Assembly (NCBI GenBank): GCA_035591015.1
Contig: JAXIUW010184625.1
Span: 1 to 12,450 of the forward strand
Reading direction: 5' to 3'
Length of the DNA: 12,450 bases
Source: Cephalothrix simula
Taxonomy: Eukaryota; Nemertea; Palaeonemertea; Archinemertea; Cephalotrichidae
Positions 7,574-12,450 of this stretch are shown here, in pieces; the first letter of the stretch is position 1, and each line of letters opens with the position of its first letter. The position numbers and the translations under genes are program-made. The notes under the pieces are model-generated. The model ran no database searches and was not told the origin of the DNA. It worked only from the letters and a program-made list of their open reading frames with translations.

Positions 7574-9060
7574 GTATAGTGACCTTGAACCTTTTTGAGA
7601 TATTTTAATGTTTAAGTCCAAGTTCGATTTCTAGTGCATGAACGACATACTTTTCTCTTATTGGTTATTGGTTTTCGTAATTCTTTACTAAATAAGTCAT
7701 GTTACCGAGACGCCGACGAGGTGTATTAATTGTTTCTTCTTATGCCACACAAAAAGATGCTATGTCCAGCAATCATATTAAAACTACCTTTAGTGTACAG
7801 TTTAACTAGTATTAGACTGCAGTTTAGTTAAATTTGATGGTTTACTCGGCTTTGTCCCGTGCGACGACAAAAACAAATCACGCCAAAGAATATACTTTTA
7901 CTTAAAATTTTGGTGGACGAAAATGATAAAGTATAGGAATCTCTGTAATACAATTGCTCATTAGTGCACTTTATTTTATACATGAAGTTCTTTATGCAAT
8001 TTGTGCAAAATATTCAGTATCATATATGTACTCTAAATCAATACTATACAATCAAGATACGTTTTAAGTTACTAGAATAATGTTAAATGTTGAATCAAAA
8101 TTTTTAATTGGTCAATTTAAATTTTTAAAGCACAGTTTACAATTAATGGTTTATACCATATCTCTTTTTTTACCATACATATGTACAACACGTATAATCA
8201 AACCGGTGTCTAACGTGTATATTTTGGCGATGGCCGGCGTCAAATGCTCGACCGCATTCAGTGTGCTTGATCTTTAGCGTCCCCTTGTAACAAAGTAGTA
8301 ATAACATTCTACTATATAACAAATTTCGGTGGTGCCTGAGTAGTGAGGAGAGAAAATTAGCGACACCGTCTGGCTTGGTTGTGTACATCATTGGGAAGGT
8401 CTCCACCTCACAAAAAGGTGTTCCATAGTAGAAATCTATTACTACTTAATAAGAATTGTTAACAGACTTTAGGAAATAGGAAAACATTAGACGATCATAC
8501 TTTTCCTATCTAAATGTACATGCGGGACAATGAACGCCGCGGCCGTTACACTGGTCCCAGAAATGGTCAGAAATAGTACTCTTTGTCTTATAAGAGACAC
8601 CGAAAGGGTACAGTGGAAAAAAGTATATGGTGCAACTAAATATCCCTTAACACACACTTTTTGATGAGTTGAAAATTAGTTTTGATTTTGTTTTCATATC
8701 ATTGTTATTTCATTAGATATGGAATCCACTCTCATTATGCAAATTATAGATAATTATGAGAAGGATGAGGGTTTGACCGCTTCTGTAAATACATTACTTT
8801 GATTATTTAAACAAATTTTCAGTGATCTGTCTGTATGACATATTGTTCACCTTTTCTGAGTAAATTTGTATAATTTTTTGAATATTTTTTTGATAATTTG
8901 ATTGGTTCAATAATATCGAAAAATCTGTTTGACATATTTTCTATAATATGTCAATTCGAAAAAGCAAGAAAGTTAACGCCCCGTGTTAAACAATCATGTA
9001 ACCTCTCTTTAAAACGGTGCTATTATTGTATTAAATTATGAATTTTCAAATATTTTTCAG
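7574..9060 (+). other. Intron before the first shared exon
   Basis: An AT-rich intron ending in a good acceptor (aatatttttcag at 9060). It contains the inverted-repeat element at 8293-8447. A 44-codon frame at 8530 begins MNAAAVTLVPEM in a short GC-rich patch but has no convincing donor. Other open frames (8080-8277 +, 8170-8406 -) look like chance. Confidence 0.5.
8293..8447. mobile_element. Inverted-repeat (MITE-like) element, about 155 bp
   Basis: The left arm 8293-8321 (aagtagtaataacattctac onward) is the inverted copy of 8419-8447 with a few mismatches and one indel over 29 bp. The ends read aagtagtaa/ttactactt. There is no coding content and no certain target duplication. It lies within the intron between exon B and the first shared exon. 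Confidence 0.5.
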
Positions 9061-9201
9061 GTCTTCCACGGAAACTCGAAACTGAATATACAAATGTTCC
9101 TAGCAATTCCAAAAATGACAGTAGAAATAATGCCGCACCGATAAGGAACGATGAACCTATTTATCAAAATGTCAACGTTAAACATGTACCATCGCCTACA
9201 G
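9061..9201 (+). CDS. Shared exon 2: LIM-adaptor N-terminal region with two Y-x-N motifs
   Basis: A 141-nt exon bounded by a good acceptor (tatttttcag) and donor (acag|gtaagg). It enters and leaves in phase 1, so it is symmetric. Only the frame starting ctt at 9063 is open. Residues are numbered on the exon-B form, where this exon starts at Gly11. It encodes about 47 polar residues, probably disordered, with two tyrosines after acidic residues: ETEY-TNV (Tyr20, codon at 9087) and DEPIY-QNV (Tyr45, codon at 9162). Both fit the pY-x-N pattern bound by the Grb2 SH2 domain once phosphorylated. The exon ends VPSPT, and the split codon gives Gly-Gly leading into PPPY in the next exon. Its chief support is phase agreement with both flanking exons. 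Confidence 0.75.
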
Positions 9202-10174
9202 GTAAGGCCTGAAATTATCCAGTTTTTCTGTATGGTTGGATTTGTAATAGATTTTAGAAGCCAAGTTAAGTGACATGTTTTTCATCACGTAATTATGGAG
9301 CCACCTTTTGACGAAAAATCATTTTTCCCTCAGTACTGCTTTACGCCGCCAGGGGATTACGCCATCAATAATCGTGGGATTAAAAATTTAGTCTTGAAAG
9401 CAAAACACGTTCTACCAAAACTATATACATGTATGAAGAGGTTATATTAAAATATTTTTACGTATCCTGGCGGCAAACCACTGCAGTATGCATCAAAACT
9501 TTTGCCACTAGGGGCTCAACAATTTTACGACCTTTTTTGTATATTTTATAGGGTGTCACTGTACAGTGAGGGTTCATATTTTGCTTTCTAATTTGAAGGC
9601 CTGCTTTTTGTGACCATTTTCTAATTATTACATTCAAATGTAGAGATATTGAATCAAAGAAGATAAATGAAAAGTGTGTTGATAACAGTAATCTTTAAGC
9701 TCTTCAGCACTTAGAGCTAAACTTATCCATTCGTCTATAAGTAATGCATTTGGTCTATCTTTTCACTCGAGATATACCGTGGGCAGATTAGATTTATACT
9801 TGAGTTCACTATAGCTAAGTAATTTTGTCTGTTACCTGTATGTAAGAATAAATATTATGAAAAGATCTATCTAAAGGTTGGGAATCGAGGTCTAACTTCG
9901 TGGGATTCACATAGCATTAAAAAGTATACCCTCGGCATATCTCGACTGGCAGGTGTTGGGTGGGTCGGTCAGCGGTTAAAAAGTGGAGCGGGGACTTGAA
10001 CTGCGAAAGCGCCCATGCTCCGTGTACTTCCCTCAAACCCCGACTCTAGCGGAATACATAGAAAACAGTCGATAAAATTACATTTTATTTCACTCTACAT
10101 GTGTAGGAAATGAGCTACGCGGACTTTTCATGTAACAGTTACAGTAATAGTTATAGTATTTTGTTTTATTGCAG
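9202..10174 (+). other. 973-bp intron between exons 2 and 3
   Basis: It begins gtaagg and ends ttttattgcag. It contains the imperfect inverted repeat at 9332-9490 and a GC-rich patch at about 9945-10050. On the minus strand that patch shows a box B-like string (GTTCAAGTCCC) but no box A, so it may be a worn tRNA-derived repeat. No further exon was found. Confidence 0.55.
9332..9490. repeat. Imperfect inverted repeat, possible MITE
   Basis: The left arm 9332-9361 (agtactgctttacgccgcca core) pairs with the right arm 9461-9490 (cctggcggcaaaccactgca core) with several gaps. The shared cores are gccgccagg/cctggcggc and agtactgc/gcagtatg. The interior is AT-rich with no coding. It could be the worn ends of a small transposon. 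Confidence 0.4.
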
Positions 10175-11593
10175 GTGGCCCCCCGCCATATTCAGCTGTA
10201 GACTCGAAGCAAAAACAATCACTATCAAAAACCACTCAAGCCAATTCTTCCAATTCCACACCAGAGCATCAAAACCATATTCACTACTCTGGAAGTTACG
10301 CTGTGCGTAGCCCATCGCGCGATGAACTTATCGCAGAGCATAAGCAGCAAAATGCAGTGTATGATAACCATGTTATTAAACCACAACATGCTGTGCTAAA
10401 AAAGCCACCAAACCAAAACGCTCAACGTTCAAATCAGTATCAAGCCGAAACCGGAAAAAGTGTTAATATTAGTACTACGAATCAACAAGACGGGTTTCCA
10501 AGGCAACCATTTTCTCCCTTGACGCCAGTCATGAGCTCGCCCAGTCAGTCGGGGCCGTCTCATTTATACCCTTCGAGGGGTGCAAGTCTTGAACACTCCC
10601 CATATCGTTACGACCCTAATAATAGTACACTAAATCAGAACAATGTTACTCCAGTAAGCAAGCAGGAATTAAAGCAAAGCTCGCCAACAGAAGGGACAGT
10701 CCCTCATCCGTATCAGCAAAGGCTACCGGGCAGTTCCTACAGGGAAGGTGCCCATCCTGGAAATCCCTACCGTGAAAATATGCCTCCGGTCAGTCCTACA
10801 ACCCCTCAAAGTCCACAAGGTGCTAATTATCCAATGATGTATATGCCAAGGTCGCCGATAAATTACCCACAATCCCCTCAACCCAACTTTGCTGCCGGAC
10901 CGCCGCACCCTTATGTTCAATATCCACCACATACTCTATCACCCGATCTTGTCCCAAGACCCGGGTTTTTACCCGATATTTATCCTCAGCGTTCTTTATC
11001 TATGCGGGATGGACATGGAAATGTTATACATCGCTCCGGAACATCTGATTATAATCAGCTGTCGCCGCGCTCGGTACCCACTCACAGCGCGTCTGACTAT
11101 TGTAATGTACAAATACCAGTCTCCCCTCGGCCCGCGACCTCGCCAGCGCCGAGCCCGTCTGAGTATTATCAAAGACAGTTAAGTAATCGTAGTAGTTCAC
11201 CTGACTATGTTAACACGCTAGCTACTTCTCCGGAGGTATTAAGAAATCAGTCACCAAGAGTTACGACATCTCCGGATTCATTTCTGAATCAATCCGTTTT
11301 ATCTCCGGAGATATTAAAAGGAAAAGAACTATTTTTAAATCAACCAAAACCTGGGCCTTTAGAAAAGGGTATGGAAATTTATCCCCCGCAAGCCCTCGGT
11401 GGCCCCCTACCGGCGCATGCTGCTATAAAACGAACTTATCCAACTCAGCATAATTATAGTGTCACTCGAAGGGCCGACGGAACCCCACGCCCGCCGAGGC
11501 CCGCGGATAAAGCAATTAAAGAAGCAGAAGTAGACAAATTAACGGATTTGTTAATTAAGAATATGGAGGCTTCAACGGATCCTGATTATTACG
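10175..11593 (+). CDS. Shared exon 3: Pro/Ser/Tyr-rich region and pre-LIM segment of a zyxin/LPP/TRIP6-type LIM protein
   Basis: A large exon of 1419 nt (473 codons), phase 1 at both ends, between tgcag and acg|gtaagt. Residues are numbered on the exon-B form. It begins GGPPPYSAV, where PPPY (60-63) is a WW-domain ligand motif. It continues as a low-complexity disordered region with more than a dozen SP/TP sites. Y-x-N motifs occur at Tyr120 (YDNH), Tyr366 (YCNV) and Tyr402 (YVNT), with YNQL at 350 and YPMM, a PI3K p85-type motif, at 276. PRPPRP (495-500) is a likely SH3 ligand. Residues 509-521 (EVDKLTDLLIKNM) followed by DPDYYG resemble the segment just before LIM1 in LPP, TRIP6 and zyxin, adaptors of focal adhesions, cell junctions and nucleus. 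The Ena/VASP ligand FPPPP, typical of vertebrate members, is absent. LIM domains must lie downstream. Intron retention would end the frame at a stop at 11689-11691. The family call rests mainly on the last 35 residues. Confidence 0.75.
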
Positions 11594-12334
11594 GTAAGTC
11601 CCAAGTCAATGTCATTTTAAAAATTGACTGGTTGTTCTCTGCTGCCAGGTACATGTATAAATATTTTATCTCGTTTCATTTATTTATGTAGTAAAATTTA
11701 TTATTTTTCGATACAAATGATTAAAAAATAGTCGAATGTCAAAAATGCATGCTTCCATTTACCGTCGTCTTGACCAGCTTACTTTTTCAATACTTGTTTA
11801 CCGGTACTTGTTTACCCACCATTAAGATCCTTTAATATTATTTAAATTTTTATTAGCATGATTTCCTTTGTTTGCCATACTATCAAGTTTTTAATTTAAA
11901 ATTTTCATTATTAATAATACATTACAGAGCATCAACCAGGTAGGACTCAGCATGAAATAACAAATGTAACATTTTTCAAACGCATGTAGAATTTTAACAT
12001 AAAATAGCATTAAAATGGTTTTTAAGAATTAATACACGAGTGCTTTATATAGCTTTCTCCCAGCTTTTGGGGCTAACTGAATGTTTGAAATTTACTTAGA
12101 AGATTCAAAGATATTTGCTGTTTCAAAAATATGAACTTGCTATTCTTAAAATTTCTTGTTTATAAAAAAGTTCCAAATATTATAATAGTTCTAACAGGTT
12201 CTAATATATATAAACAGTTCCAATATTAATCTAGTTCTAATATACTTTAACGTACCATTTTTGTAGCTCTTTTTTTAATTTGAATAACGTTTTGGTATAA
12301 TTTCTATTATTAACCATTTGCTGTACAATATTAT
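11594..12334 (+). other. Downstream intron sequence
   Basis: AT-rich sequence after the gtaagt donor, apart from a possible microexon at 11928. The stretch 12180-12240 has a loose repeat of gttctaata-like strings. No LIM-domain exon is present before the window ends. Confidence 0.5.
11928..11939 (+). CDS. Possible 12-nt microexon (E-H-Q-P insertion)
   Basis: The string agcatcaaccag lies between an acceptor (catt-acag) and a donor (accag|gtagga), 334 bp after the previous exon. Its length is a multiple of three. Entered in phase 1 it reads GAG CAT CAA CCA G, adding Glu-His-Gln-Pro between DPDYY and the next Gly and leaving in phase 1 again. It would change the linker immediately before LIM1. 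Microexons of this size are known in animals and are often alternatively spliced. In AT-rich DNA such a signal can arise by chance, and the polypyrimidine tract is weak. Confidence 0.35.
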
Positions 12335-12446
12335 ACAGTTATTGGACACTTTATGAGTGCAATATGAAATCAATTATTTGTCCGAGGCGCGCAGCGCCGA
12401 GGATAAATAATTGCTCATATTGCACGAAGAAATGTCCAATAACTGT
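12335..12446. mobile_element. Foldback MITE with GC-rich hairpin tip
   Basis: The left arm 12335-12383 (acagttattggacactttat onward) and right arm 12401-12446 (ending gtccaataactgt) are inverted copies with a few mismatches. Between them is a GC-rich palindromic tip, ggcgc-gca-gcgcc, at 12386-12398. The outer 14 bp are perfect. No gene is inside. The right flank has only four bases in the window, so the target duplication cannot be judged. The flanking TA on the left would fit a TA-targeting family, but this is not proven. Confidence 0.75.
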
Positions 12447-12450
12447 TTTA

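Noticed and set aside
8530-8664. Third alternative first exon starting MNAAAVTLVPEM
   Set aside because: Acceptable start context, but the only phase-1 donor (aata|gtactc) is weak and the peptide has no recognisable signal.
9945-10050. Second minus-strand tRNA-like repeat
   Set aside because: Only a box B-like string (GTTCAAGTCCC) and raised GC are seen; no box A.
10889-11182. Overlapping plus-strand ORF within exon 3, and the minus-strand ORF at 10723-10932
   Set aside because: Shadow frames of the long Pro/Ser-rich coding exon, which has splice and phase support.
11594-11691. Continuation of the exon-3 frame to a stop as the true C-terminus
   Set aside because: A strong gtaagt donor occurs where the family expects LIM1 to begin, and the extension has no LIM cysteines; best read as intron retention.

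Overview
The window is AT-rich animal genomic DNA. It has long AT-rich introns, GT-AG exon borders and many short inverted-repeat elements. It is not bacterial: no stretch shows compact gene packing, operons or Shine-Dalgarno-led genes. The repeat style (a hAT-like MITE, foldback elements, a tRNA-headed SINE-like element) suggests a marine invertebrate, probably a lophotrochozoan such as a mollusc. That clade is an inference, not a reading.

The one convincing gene is on the + strand and fills roughly the right-hand half. Two internal exons are clear: 9061-9201 and 10175-11593. Together they encode a disordered region rich in Pro, Ser, Tyr and Gln that ends in a short helix-forming segment (EVDKLTDLLIKNM, then DPDYY plus a split Gly). 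That segment resembles the lead-in to the first LIM domain of the zyxin/LPP/TRIP6 family. The LIM domains would lie in exons beyond the right edge. All visible splice junctions are phase 1, so every internal exon is symmetric. A 12-nt phase-1 microexon may sit at 11928-11939.

Two candidate first coding exons lie upstream, both ending in phase 1. One (5719-5758) encodes MLKKIFGKSQTNK and has a TATA-like box 49 bp upstream of its ATG. The other (7543-7573) encodes MGCVKSKEKG, a Src-family-type signal for N-myristoylation (Gly2, Ser6) and palmitoylation (Cys3). If both are used, alternative promoters would make a free form and a membrane-anchored form of a LIM adaptor. The shared region carries five Y-x-N motifs of the kind bound by the Grb2 SH2 domain, one Y-x-x-M, one PPPY and many SP/TP sites. 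A lipid-anchored form would therefore look like a membrane docking protein.

The left half (1 to about 5650) has no confident gene. It holds small repeats, a 217-bp hAT-like MITE with 8-bp target duplications at 3149-3381, a 30-bp perfect tandem duplication, a 200-bp foldback element at 4044-4243, and an inverted-repeat element at 4978-5239 carrying three perfect ATGACGTCAT (CRE) sites upstream of the first candidate exon. An orphan exon-like segment (2838-2955) and an open frame interrupted by the MITE (3051-3443) may be relics of another gene. The introns hold a tRNA-derived SINE-like element (6040-6283, minus) and two inverted-repeat elements. The window ends in another foldback element (12335-12446).
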